In this document: positions 1 through 6,269 of the stretch, one piece after another
How positions within the stretch are numbered: the first letter of the stretch is position 1
Layout of the letters: each line of letters opens with the position of its first letter
Source: ANME-2 cluster archaeon
GTDB taxonomy: Archaea; Halobacteriota; Methanosarcinia; Methanosarcinales; Methanocomedenaceae
Direction: 5' to 3'
DNA length: 14,478 nucleotides
NCBI GenBank assembly: GCA_023544495.1
Contig: JAMJFV010000040.1
Location: 1 to 14,478 of the forward strand
Notes under the pieces: model-generated
Database searches by the model: none
Told to the model about the DNA's origin: nothing
Seen by the model: the letters and a program-made list of their open reading frames with translations, nothing else
Made by a program: the position numbers and the translations under genes

Positions 1-422
1 TGATGACCAGATACCCCTGGGCATCTGCTAACCGGCTGATAGGTATGGTTGAATCTGATGTAAAAGAAAGGTACCAGATAGCTGGTAACACTATCAGGGC
101 CCGTTATGGACATTCCATAGATGTGGACATGGATTTTCCTGAGAACGACCTGGAAGAACTGTTCTATGGTGTTAGCCAGGAAGAAGCTGACATGATAAAG
201 GAAATGGGTATCAAACCGATACGCCAGAGGTATGTCCACATGAGCACTTCCTATGAGAAGGCTTTGGAGGCTGCCAGTGTGCATACCGAAGATCCGGTCA
301 TTTTCAGGATAGATGCCTTTGATGCTATGGATGACGGTATATTGATGATGAAAGCAAACAAGCTGATCGTGCTCTCAGAAGAAATCCCACCCAAATATAT
401 CGAAGTAATAAAACCTGAGTGA
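1..422 (+). CDS. kptA: RNA 2'-phosphotransferase (KptA/Tpt1 family), 5'-truncated
   Basis: Tpt1/KptA enzymes transfer an internal RNA 2'-phosphate to NAD+, releasing nicotinamide and ADP-ribose 1'',2''-cyclic phosphate. The visible 139 residues (numbered from the ATG at position 3) hold the family motif IRARYGHS (31-38), a YG motif at 55-56 (the family more often reads YHGT), RYVHMS (76-81) and the C-terminal SEEIPPKYI (125-133). The N-terminal domain with the conserved Leu-Arg-His motif is missing. The frame stays open at the window edge, so the ATG at position 3 is almost certainly internal and the gene starts upstream. It ends with TGA at 420-422, one base from the convergent rtcA stop. 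Archaeal tRNA splicing by RtcB leaves no 2'-phosphate, so the native substrate is unclear. The family call is firm; the function in this organism is inferred. Confidence 0.9.
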   Translation, partial: MTRYPWASANRLIGMVESDVKERYQIAGNTIRARYGHSIDVDMDFPENDLEELFYGVSQEEADMIKEMGIKPIRQRYVHMSTSYEKALEAASVHTEDPVIFRIDAFDAMDDGILMMKANKLIVLSEEIPPKYIEVIKPE

Positions 423-423
423 C

Positions 424-1425
424 TTATAGGTATATCCCGAAGAGCCCACCTTCCTGTTCCTCGACCCGGAACTGAACATCCAAAAACTGCTCCACTACCC
501 AGATATTGGTCCTGGTATGTTCTGACACCTCCCGAACCGTGAGACTCCCGCTCCCTGCAAGCCCCATATAGGGTATCACCTGGTCGGCCAGATGCACGTC
601 CACCGCTGCACCCGAATCCAGCTCGGCAATAATTTCACAGGCTGCAGCACGGCCTACTTTTTCAGCAGGCAATCCCCTTTTCCCCAGGGCACTTCCGCCT
701 GTATGTCCACTCCATAGGGTTATCCCGCTACCCGTTGACGGGCACCTGGAATTCTCTGAATCTATTGAAGCGCTATATCCCGCTGCGTCCAGCACAGCCA
801 ATGCCGATTCGGACTGCCGCCTGGATACATGTTCCGGCAGGTTGGAACTGTGCGAAATACCGGTAATGGCATTATATCTGGCCCCCTGTTCCAGCTTTAC
901 ACCGGCAAGGACTGACGGGACAATTACAGCCTTCACCTTTCCCCCGCCCTTTGGGTAATAACCACGCTGCTTGACCTTGATACTGCACTCCAGCCCCATA
1001 GACGCCAGTACCGGCAGCAGCACATGGGACATATGATCCACTGGCGGCGACCATGCAACATCGGTCCCACCGGTGATATCCAGCGTGATGCGTTCCTTTG
1101 ATGCGGCGGCGGCAGGTATCAGGCACTGCAACAGCAGGGTAATACTGCCGGCAGTACCAATATCAATGTCATAATGCCCTCCAATAATGTCCTGCGGTTT
1201 AAATGTCAGTTCAGTTGAACCTATCTTGAGTCCTTCCACCTGTGCTCCGGTCATCTTTGCCGCTGTCCTGACCGCCATATGATGCTGGGCCTTCAGCCCG
1301 GGCTGTGGTCGGGCACTGCGTATATTGGTGATGGCAACAGGGTCCCCTGACACCGCGCTCAGGGCCACTGCCGTGCGGATTATCTGACCCCCACCCTCAC
1401 CGTATGAGCCGTCTATGGTTATCAC
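424..1425 (-). CDS. rtcA: RNA 3'-terminal phosphate cyclase
   Basis: RtcA uses ATP to convert an RNA 3'-phosphate into a 2',3'-cyclic phosphate through a covalent adenylyl-histidine. The 333 residues match the usual 330-345. Conserved blocks are DGSYGEGGGQIIRT (5-18), GTAGSITLLLQ (90-100), GGTDVAWSPPVDH (119-131), RGYYPKGGG (154-162) and the catalytic segment EHTRTNIWVVEQFL, whose His303 corresponds to the adenylated histidine (His309) of E. coli RtcA. The start is GTG at 1425, two bases after the TAG of the upstream flavoprotein gene. A Shine-Dalgarno-like GGAAGGT at 1431-1437 lies inside that gene's end, which supports this start and translational coupling. The gene converges on kptA, another RNA-end enzyme. 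No RtcR-type regulator or RtcB ligase is visible here. Confidence 0.95.
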   Translation of the reverse strand: MITIDGSYGEGGGQIIRTAVALSAVSGDPVAITNIRSARPQPGLKAQHHMAVRTAAKMTGAQVEGLKIGSTELTFKPQDIIGGHYDIDIGTAGSITLLLQCLIPAAAASKERITLDITGGTDVAWSPPVDHMSHVLLPVLASMGLECSIKVKQRGYYPKGGGKVKAVIVPSVLAGVKLEQGARYNAITGISHSSNLPEHVSRRQSESALAVLDAAGYSASIDSENSRCPSTGSGITLWSGHTGGSALGKRGLPAEKVGRAAACEIIAELDSGAAVDVHLADQVIPYMGLAGSGSLTVREVSEHTRTNIWVVEQFLDVQFRVEEQEGGLFGIYL

Positions 1426-1427
1426 GC

Positions 1428-2780
1428 CTAACCTTCCATCTTCATCTTTGCATCATCGGCAGCAAAGGTAACAGGGTCAATGACCGTGGATACCGGCGGC
1501 GCATATGCAGTTTCCCATTCAAGCAGGTCGTCCACGGTTGCGCCCATGCGTATCGCAAGACTAAGAGCATCTATGCGCTCCTTCACACCCTCACCAGCTA
1601 CCACCTGTGCGCCCACCAGCCGCCGGTTCGAAAATATAAGCTTGACAGTAAGCTGTGAACCGCCCGGGTAATACCCTGCCCGGGTGCGTCCCTCTGATAC
1701 TCCGCCTACCACGGTGATATCGTTGAGGCCGGCAGTATGGGATGTTATGCCAGCCGAACCTGCCGTCACTTCACCTGCAACCACCACATTGGGGCTGAGC
1801 GTTGGAAGATAGACGGCATCCTGTCCGGCTATATTCTCACCGATCACCCGGGCCATGCGCCTGGCAGCCGAACCCAGCCTGCTGATGAAGGGGGAACCAG
1901 TGACGAACTCTTTCACTTCGGCGCATTCACCACCGGCGTACACGTTCTCCAGTATCCCGTCATCGGTACTGACCCTCATGTGCTCATCTGTTACAATGCC
2001 ACCAGTGGAGCCAATTCTATAACCCGCATTCCGGGCGATACCGCTGAGTGGCCCGAGTCCCGTTGCCATGATCACGATGTCAGTTGGTACTGTTCCTGCC
2101 ATTACAGAGCCACCCTGAACACTAACTGAACGTACATGGTATCTTCCGTTTATGGAATGCACATGCGCCCCTGTGATCACCCGGACACCCAGTGAAGTAA
2201 GGTGCTGCTGTACCGACAAAGCCATATCCGGGTCCAGGGTCATGGGGAGCACCTGTGGCAATGCCTCGACCAGTGTAACTGCAATACCCCTTACTGCCAG
2301 ACAGGCTGCCAATTCTGTCCCGATCCCTCCGGCACCGATTATTGTGATACGGCTACCCTCGTTGATGGACAAGTTTATTCTCATACCGTCAGATAAGGTA
2401 TGCAACGTGAACACACTATCCAGTTCTCTCCCTTTTATTGCCGGAACAAAGGGCGTGCTGCCTGTTGCGATTACGAGATGATCATATCCAAATATCCCTG
2501 CATCTGATATCACCTTCTGACCGGTTGCATCAATGTCGTTTACCGTTGTCTCCATGTGCAGGTCAATACCCATATCTATGAACGTTTCCGGTGGTCTCAC
2601 TATAAGGTCAGGGAAATCATGGATCACACCCTCAAGCACAAAGGGCATTCCGCACTGGCTGTATGCGGTATGTGTATCAGATGTAAAGACCGTAACTTCG
2701 TGACCGGTATGCCGCTTCAGGTATGTTGCCACTGTCATACCCACCGCACCCGCACCCAGGATAACAACTTTTCCAGTCAT
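1428..2780 (-). CDS. FAD/NAD(P)-dependent oxidoreductase, CoA-disulfide reductase / NADH oxidase type
   Basis: This is a cytosolic pyridine-nucleotide-disulfide oxidoreductase of 450 residues. Domains in order: FAD-binding Rossmann fold with GAGAVG (9-14); SQCGMPF with a single redox cysteine, Cys43, matching the active cysteine of CoA-disulfide reductase and NADH oxidase; a second dinucleotide-binding fold with GAGGIG (149-154); the FAD-contacting YAGGECAEV (281-289); and a dimerisation domain containing AYAPPVSTVIDPV. It lacks the C-terminal rhodanese domain found in some relatives. Plausible substrates are CoA disulfide, CoA persulfide, polysulfide or O2; sequence alone does not decide. 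ATG at 2780 opens directly into the FAD fold, so the start is secure, but there is no clear Shine-Dalgarno sequence. It leads a two-gene operon with rtcA, whose start follows its TAG after two bases. Confidence 0.88.
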   Translation of the reverse strand: MTGKVVILGAGAVGMTVATYLKRHTGHEVTVFTSDTHTAYSQCGMPFVLEGVIHDFPDLIVRPPETFIDMGIDLHMETTVNDIDATGQKVISDAGIFGYDHLVIATGSTPFVPAIKGRELDSVFTLHTLSDGMRINLSINEGSRITIIGAGGIGTELAACLAVRGIAVTLVEALPQVLPMTLDPDMALSVQQHLTSLGVRVITGAHVHSINGRYHVRSVSVQGGSVMAGTVPTDIVIMATGLGPLSGIARNAGYRIGSTGGIVTDEHMRVSTDDGILENVYAGGECAEVKEFVTGSPFISRLGSAARRMARVIGENIAGQDAVYLPTLSPNVVVAGEVTAGSAGITSHTAGLNDITVVGGVSEGRTRAGYYPGGSQLTVKLIFSNRRLVGAQVVAGEGVKERIDALSLAIRMGATVDDLLEWETAYAPPVSTVIDPVTFAADDAKMKMEG

Positions 2781-2852
2781 GATTGATACTGTAGAGTTTA
2801 TGGAAGATTAGATTTGCCATGAATGGTAAAAAAAAATCTGCTGAATCAGGTA

Positions 2853-2865
2853 CTATTATAAATTT
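2853..2865 (-). promoter_or_regulatory. Predicted archaeal TATA box for the flavoprotein-rtcA operon
   Basis: The minus strand reads AAATTTATAATAG here, close to the archaeal TATA consensus. It would place transcription start near 2828-2832 and give a leader of about 50 bases to ATG 2780. The stretch is almost palindromic (the plus strand reads CTATTATAAATTT), so it could also drive plus-strand transcription starting near 2880, at the first arm of the adjacent inverted repeat. Confidence 0.5.
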
Positions 2866-2874
2866 AAAGTTATT

Positions 2875-2933
2875 ATTGTGAGCGGGTTGGGGAGTGGGGG
2901 TTAGTTAATAAAAACGTTGCACCCGCTCACAAT
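2875..2933. repeat. Perfect 13-bp inverted repeat closing a 33-base loop
   Basis: ATTGTGAGCGGGT at 2875-2887 is matched perfectly by its reverse complement ACCCGCTCACAAT at 2921-2933. The intervening 33 bases are G-rich then A-rich on the plus strand, with runs of four and five G. It sits in the 206-base gap between the nfnB stop (2987) and the flavoprotein start (2780). It may be a small structured RNA, an operator pair or an mRNA-end hairpin. The stem lacks the long flanking T-tract expected of an intrinsic terminator on either strand. The inverted repeat is directly visible; its role is not. Confidence 0.75.
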
Positions 2934-2986
2934 CATACTATTCACATTTTACGTTAAATACTTTTCGGGCAACTTTATAAAAATCG

Positions 2987-4408
2987 TCATCGAGCGCGTA
3001 AATTTACATCATCATGAGATAGTGTATTTTTCCTTTTCAGATACGTATCTATGGCCTGTGCAGCAGTCTTACCCGCACCCATAGCACTTATCACTGTCGC
3101 TGCTCCGGTAACCACATCGCCGCCACCGTAAACACCTTCCCTGGAACTCAAACCGTCTTCATCAGCTATGATAGTGCCCCATTTTGAAGTTTCAAGACCC
3201 TTTGTGGTCATCGGTATCAACGGGTTCGGGGATGTCCCTATTGCAATTATCACCACGTCAACGTCCATCAGATGTTCTGAACCTTCGAGAGGTACGGGCC
3301 TGCACCTCCCCGATTCATCAGGCTCACACAGTTCCATGTTCAGGCATTCCAGCTGGGTTACCCAGTTTGCCTCATTACCCTGAATGCGTGTGGGATTGGA
3401 CAACAGTTTGAACTTCACACCTTCTTCCTTTGCATTCTCGATCTCCTCTTTACGGGCAGGCATCTCGTCCTCGCCACGCCGGTATACAATAGTGACCTCC
3501 TCTGCACCCAGCCTTACGGCACACCTGGCAGAGTCCATAGCAACATTGCCGCCGCCTACTACCACGACCTTCCGGCCCAGTTTGACAGGAGTGTCATAAC
3601 CAGGGAACTGGTACGCCTTCATCAGGTTCACCCGGGTCAGGAACTCGTTGGCTGAATATACGCCACTGAGGTTCTCGCCGTCAATACCCATGAACACAGG
3701 CAGTCCTGCGCCTGTACCCAGGAACACTGCATCATATTCTTCGAGCAATTCATCCACGGTATCAAGTTTGCCTATAACAGTATCAAGCTGAAGGGCCACA
3801 CCAAGGCTTTCAACATATTCCACTTCGGACTGGACAATGGACTTTGGCAGTCTGAATTCAGGGATGCCGTACACCAGTACGCCGCCTGCCTTGTGCAGTG
3901 CCTCGAACAATGTCACACTGTGTCCCATCCTGGCAAGTTCGGCAGCAGCGGTCAGTCCTGCGGGCCCGGAACCTACCACAGCTACCTTCCTGCCGGTAGG
4001 AGCGGGCCTCTCAACTGCCCCGGGTCCAATATTCTTCCGCTCATGGTCGGCAGCATATCTCTCCAGCCTGCCTATGGCTACGGGTTCGCCTTTACGGCCA
4101 AGCACACACACATCTTCACACTGGGTCTCCTGGGGACATACACGGCCGCAGATGGCTGGCAGGGCGTTCATGGACTTAAGCTCGCATATGGCTGCATCCA
4201 TATCATCCTCAGCCATGCATTGAATAAAGGCCGGGATATCAATACCGACCGGACATCCGGCAACACATGATGGTTTCTTGCACTGGATACACCTGCGGGC
4301 CTCTGCCAGTGCCTGCTCATGGGAATATCCTAATGCTACTTCGTCAAAGTTGGACCGTCTTTTATCAGGGTCCTGCCTTAGCATATCGTTGCGCTCTAAC
4401 ACTGGCAT
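2987..4408 (-). CDS. nfnB: NfnB/SudA-type NADPH-binding flavoprotein (glutamate synthase small-subunit family)
   Basis: This is the large subunit of an NADH-dependent ferredoxin:NADP+ oxidoreductase-type (Nfn, also called sulfide dehydrogenase) complex, often annotated gltA/gltD. The 473 residues fit the family. An N-terminal ferredoxin-like domain carries Cys40, 43, 48 and 52 and Cys87, 91, 97 and 101 for two [4Fe-4S] clusters, with Glu94 in PQETQCE near the second set. An FAD fold follows (GSGPAG 146-151; GGVLVYGIPEFRLP 175-188), then an NADPH fold (VVVVGGGNVAMDSA 281-294; VYRR 308-311) and the closing FAD motif GGGDVVTGAAT (428-438). It overlaps nfnA by 13 bases, indicating co-translation. 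GGGAGGG (4409-4415) abuts ATG 4408 with no spacer, so start at Met9 (4384) cannot be excluded. No glutamate synthase large subunit is adjacent, which favours Nfn over glutamate synthase. Confidence 0.88.
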   Translation of the reverse strand: MPVLERNDMLRQDPDKRRSNFDEVALGYSHEQALAEARRCIQCKKPSCVAGCPVGIDIPAFIQCMAEDDMDAAICELKSMNALPAICGRVCPQETQCEDVCVLGRKGEPVAIGRLERYAADHERKNIGPGAVERPAPTGRKVAVVGSGPAGLTAAAELARMGHSVTLFEALHKAGGVLVYGIPEFRLPKSIVQSEVEYVESLGVALQLDTVIGKLDTVDELLEEYDAVFLGTGAGLPVFMGIDGENLSGVYSANEFLTRVNLMKAYQFPGYDTPVKLGRKVVVVGGGNVAMDSARCAVRLGAEEVTIVYRRGEDEMPARKEEIENAKEEGVKFKLLSNPTRIQGNEANWVTQLECLNMELCEPDESGRCRPVPLEGSEHLMDVDVVIIAIGTSPNPLIPMTTKGLETSKWGTIIADEDGLSSREGVYGGGDVVTGAATVISAMGAGKTAAQAIDTYLKRKNTLSHDDVNLRAR

Positions 4409-5241
4409 CCCTCCCGTTCACACTGGTAATTTTCCAGTGCATTTTTTTCCTCATCCCTGTACATCATCAACCGGTTCATGAGCAGGGTGAAATCTACTTC
4501 ATGGGCATTAAATTCAGGACCATCCACACATGCGAATTTTGTCTCGCCCCCCACAAGCACACGACATGAACCGCACATACCGGTACCATCAACCATGATG
4601 CTGTTAAGGCTTACAATAGTTTTCACACCAAATGGATGGGTCACTCCTGCCACGGTCCGCATCATTATGGCAGGACCAATGGAGATCACTTTTGATACAG
4701 GTTCATTTCCTTCTAGCAGTTTTTTCAGGACATCAGTAACAAAACCGTGATGTCCTTTCGTGCCATCGTCGGTGGTGATATACAGTTCATCACTGACCTC
4801 CTGCATCTTATCCTCCCACAGCAGGAGTTGTGCACTGCGGGCACCGATAATGGATATTACCCTGTTGCCAATCGCTTTGTGGGCACGGGCAATGGGGTAA
4901 ATGGGTGCCACACCTACACCGCCGCCCACACATATTACTGCTTCAGAAGGCTCGATCTCCGAAGGATTTCCCAGCGGGCCCACAAAATCCTGCAGGCTGT
5001 CACCGGCATTCATTATGGACAGTTGTTTGGTGGTTTTGCCAACTTCCATGAATATGGTGGTCACAGTTCCTTTATCACGGTCAAAATCAGCGATGGTGAG
5101 AGGTATTCGCTCACCTGTTTCATCGATCCTGAGAATAACGAATTGTCCCGGTTTTGCTTTCCTGGCAATCTTCGGGGCTTCGATCGTCATCTGGTGAATT
5201 GTCGGTACGATCTGGAATTTTTCAAGTATCTTATATGGCAT
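4396..5241 (-). CDS. nfnA: NfnA/SudB-type FAD and [2Fe-2S] subunit (dihydroorotate dehydrogenase electron-transfer-like)
   Basis: This is the small, NAD(H)-side subunit of the Nfn/Sud complex, 281 residues from ATG 5241. It has a ferredoxin-reductase FAD barrel (RIPLTI 45-50), an NAD-binding fold (GGGVGVAPIYP 106-116) and a C-terminal [2Fe-2S] segment with Asp218, Cys223, Cys226 and Cys238 in DGTGMCGSC...CVDGPEF. One Asp and three Cys is the ligand set I recall for the structurally known Nfn small subunits. The tail ends in three further cysteines (274, 279, 281). The reading frame extends to a TTG at 5274. ATG 5241 is preferred because the family begins with the equivalent of MPYKILEK and GAAGGT at 5250-5255 stands eight bases upstream. 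By family knowledge, the pair couples NADH, NADPH and ferredoxin by flavin-based electron bifurcation; in sulfur-rich settings it can reduce polysulfide. Confidence 0.88.
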   Translation of the reverse strand: MPYKILEKFQIVPTIHQMTIEAPKIARKAKPGQFVILRIDETGERIPLTIADFDRDKGTVTTIFMEVGKTTKQLSIMNAGDSLQDFVGPLGNPSEIEPSEAVICVGGGVGVAPIYPIARAHKAIGNRVISIIGARSAQLLLWEDKMQEVSDELYITTDDGTKGHHGFVTDVLKKLLEGNEPVSKVISIGPAIMMRTVAGVTHPFGVKTIVSLNSIMVDGTGMCGSCRVLVGGETKFACVDGPEFNAHEVDFTLLMNRLMMYRDEEKNALENYQCEREGCQC

Positions 5242-5277
5242 GATGACTGACCTTCTGAATGTAATATTGATCAACTG

Positions 5278-5296
5278 AAGGATTACGTGAATCCTT
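5278..5296. promoter_or_regulatory. 19-bp palindrome at the nfnAB promoter, candidate operator
   Basis: AAGGATT (5278-5284) and AATCCTT (5290-5296) form perfect 7-bp arms around ACGTG. The element lies just downstream of the minus-strand TATA box at 5304-5312 and covers the expected transcription start. A repressor bound here would block nfnAB transcription. As RNA it could form a short 5' hairpin instead. Confidence 0.45.
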
Positions 5297-5303
5297 AATG
5301 CAA

Positions 5304-5312
5304 TCTATAAAG
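5304..5312 (-). promoter_or_regulatory. Predicted TATA box for nfnAB
   Basis: The minus strand reads CTTTATAGA. It implies transcription start near 5283, a leader of about 40 bases, and then the Shine-Dalgarno-like GAAGGT at 5250-5255 before ATG 5241. Confidence 0.45.
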
Positions 5313-5352
5313 CAAAAGTTTAACGGTAGGAATTTTTTATGATAACTCTGAG

Positions 5353-5364
5353 AAAAATATAAAT
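5353..5364 (+). promoter_or_regulatory. Predicted TATA box for the AIM24-family gene
   Basis: AAAAATATAAAT lies 37 bases or more before ATG 5401, giving an expected start near 5380-5385. A Shine-Dalgarno-like AGAGGA follows at 5388-5393, seven bases before the ATG. The nfnAB and AIM24-family promoters share the 159-base divergent spacer 5242-5400. Confidence 0.55.
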
Positions 5365-5400
5365 ATTGCATGGATCAAATACAGCGAAGAGGAATTCATT

Positions 5401-6129
5401 ATGAAATACGAAATTACAGGAGACAATCTTCAACTCGTGACACTTCACCTGCATGATGGGGAAACTATTTTTGCAGAGGCCGGTGCCATGAACCATATGA
5501 GCACTAATGTAGACATGCAGGCAAAGGCAAAGGGTGGTATTTTTAAAGGTATTAAACGTATGGTCAGCGGAGAATCATTCTTCGTCAGTGAATTCACGGC
5601 CCATGGTGAAGGATTCGCTGCCTTTGGAGGCAACGTACCTGGCAAAATAAACGCCATATCCATTGCTCCGGGCAAGGAATTTCTTGCACAGCGGGACGCT
5701 TTCCTGTGCGCCGAATCCGGTGTTGATATGGACGTGGCCTTTACCAAGAAACTGGGCGCCGGGTTCTTCGGGGGTGAAGGGTTCATTCTTCAGAAATACA
5801 GCGGCCAGGGTACTGTGTTCATTCATGCATGTGGCGACTTTGTGGTCAAGGACCTCAAGCCGGGCGATACACTGAAAGTGGATACAGGGTCAGTGGTAGG
5901 ATTTGATTCTTCTGTCCAGTACGATATTACCAGGGCCGGCGGCATCAAAACGTCATTGTTCGGCGGTGAAGGACTGTTCCTGACCACTTTAACCGGACCG
6001 GGTAAGGTCATCATCCAGTCGCTGAGCATTGCTAATCTTGCAGCAGCACTAGCTCCTCATCTGCCCATTGGAAACACCGGCAGCAGCGGCAATAAAGGCC
6101 TGTCTATCGGCAACCTGATCGGCGATTGA
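5401..6129 (+). CDS. AIM24 / TIGR00266 family protein
   Basis: This 242-residue protein belongs to the AIM24 family (TIGR00266), which is widespread in bacteria and archaea. Mitochondrial Aim24 acts in inner-membrane organisation; the prokaryotic role is unknown. The sequence shows the glycine-rich beta repeats of the family, including GGIFKGIKRMVSGESFF (45-61), FFGGEGFILQKYSGQGTVF (122-140) and the hallmark GGEGLFLTTLTGPGKVIIQS (188-207). The last ~35 residues are a Gly/Ser/Asn-rich tail. There is no signal peptide and no clear membrane segment. ATG 5401 has a well-placed AGAGGA (5388-5393). The gene is a single-gene unit, divergent from nfnAB and convergent with ygiQ, so its context does not explain its job. 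Confidence 0.9.
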   Translation: MKYEITGDNLQLVTLHLHDGETIFAEAGAMNHMSTNVDMQAKAKGGIFKGIKRMVSGESFFVSEFTAHGEGFAAFGGNVPGKINAISIAPGKEFLAQRDAFLCAESGVDMDVAFTKKLGAGFFGGEGFILQKYSGQGTVFIHACGDFVVKDLKPGDTLKVDTGSVVGFDSSVQYDITRAGGIKTSLFGGEGLFLTTLTGPGKVIIQSLSIANLAAALAPHLPIGNTGSSGNKGLSIGNLIGD

Positions 6130-6156
6130 GCTGTAACGTCTGAAAAGTATTGACTT

Positions 6157-6198
6157 AACCCGGGTTCCTGCCCCGTATCTCCAGATACTGGGCAGGAA
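6157..6198. terminator. Strong hairpin between convergent genes, candidate bidirectional terminator
   Basis: TTCCTGCCC (6165-6173) pairs with GGGCAGGAA (6190-6198), and GTATC (6175-6179) pairs with GATAC (6184-6188) around a TCCA loop. One C/T mismatch (6174/6189) interrupts a 14-bp stem. A perfect palindrome AACCCGGGTT (6157-6166) overlaps the left base. It fills the 140-base gap between the AIM24 stop and the ygiQ stop. No T-tract follows on either strand, so it may stabilise mRNA ends rather than terminate by itself. Confidence 0.55.
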
Positions 6199-6269
6199 TA
6201 GGCATTGTACTCATGCTGAGGCGGATTGGCGTCCCCTGAGCTTGATGATGTTAGTTTATGGGTATTTAC

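Noticed and set aside
2883..2900. Possible G-quadruplex in the G-rich loop.
   Set aside because: Only three separate runs of three or more G are present within reach; a standard four-run motif is not met.
2875..2933. Arms resemble half-sites of the bacterial lac operator (ATTGTGAGCGG).
   Set aside because: The half-sites are 33 bases apart instead of adjacent, and no LacI-family gene or bacterial promoter is nearby. The similarity is probably chance.
2987..4408. Annotation as a glutamate synthase subunit.
   Set aside because: The adjacent overlapping nfnA gene and the lack of a glutamate synthase large subunit favour the Nfn/Sud reading, although the domain itself is shared.
4747..5250. Plus-strand open frame of 167 codons antisense to nfnA.
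   Set aside because: It mirrors the strongly conserved nfnA frame, and its translation has no recognisable domain.
5242..5274. N-terminal extension of nfnA to TTG 5274.
   Set aside because: The added 11 residues fall outside the family N-terminus, and the ATG at 5241 has a better ribosome binding site.
5445..5786. Minus-strand open frame of 113 codons inside the AIM24 gene.
   Set aside because: It is fully contained in a well-supported gene on the other strand, with no promoter or ribosome binding site.
6213..6250. CTGA and TGATGA boxes suggesting a C/D-box guide RNA.
   Set aside because: Two CTGA boxes precede a single TGATGA. There is no upstream C box and no downstream D box, so the required order is not present on either strand.
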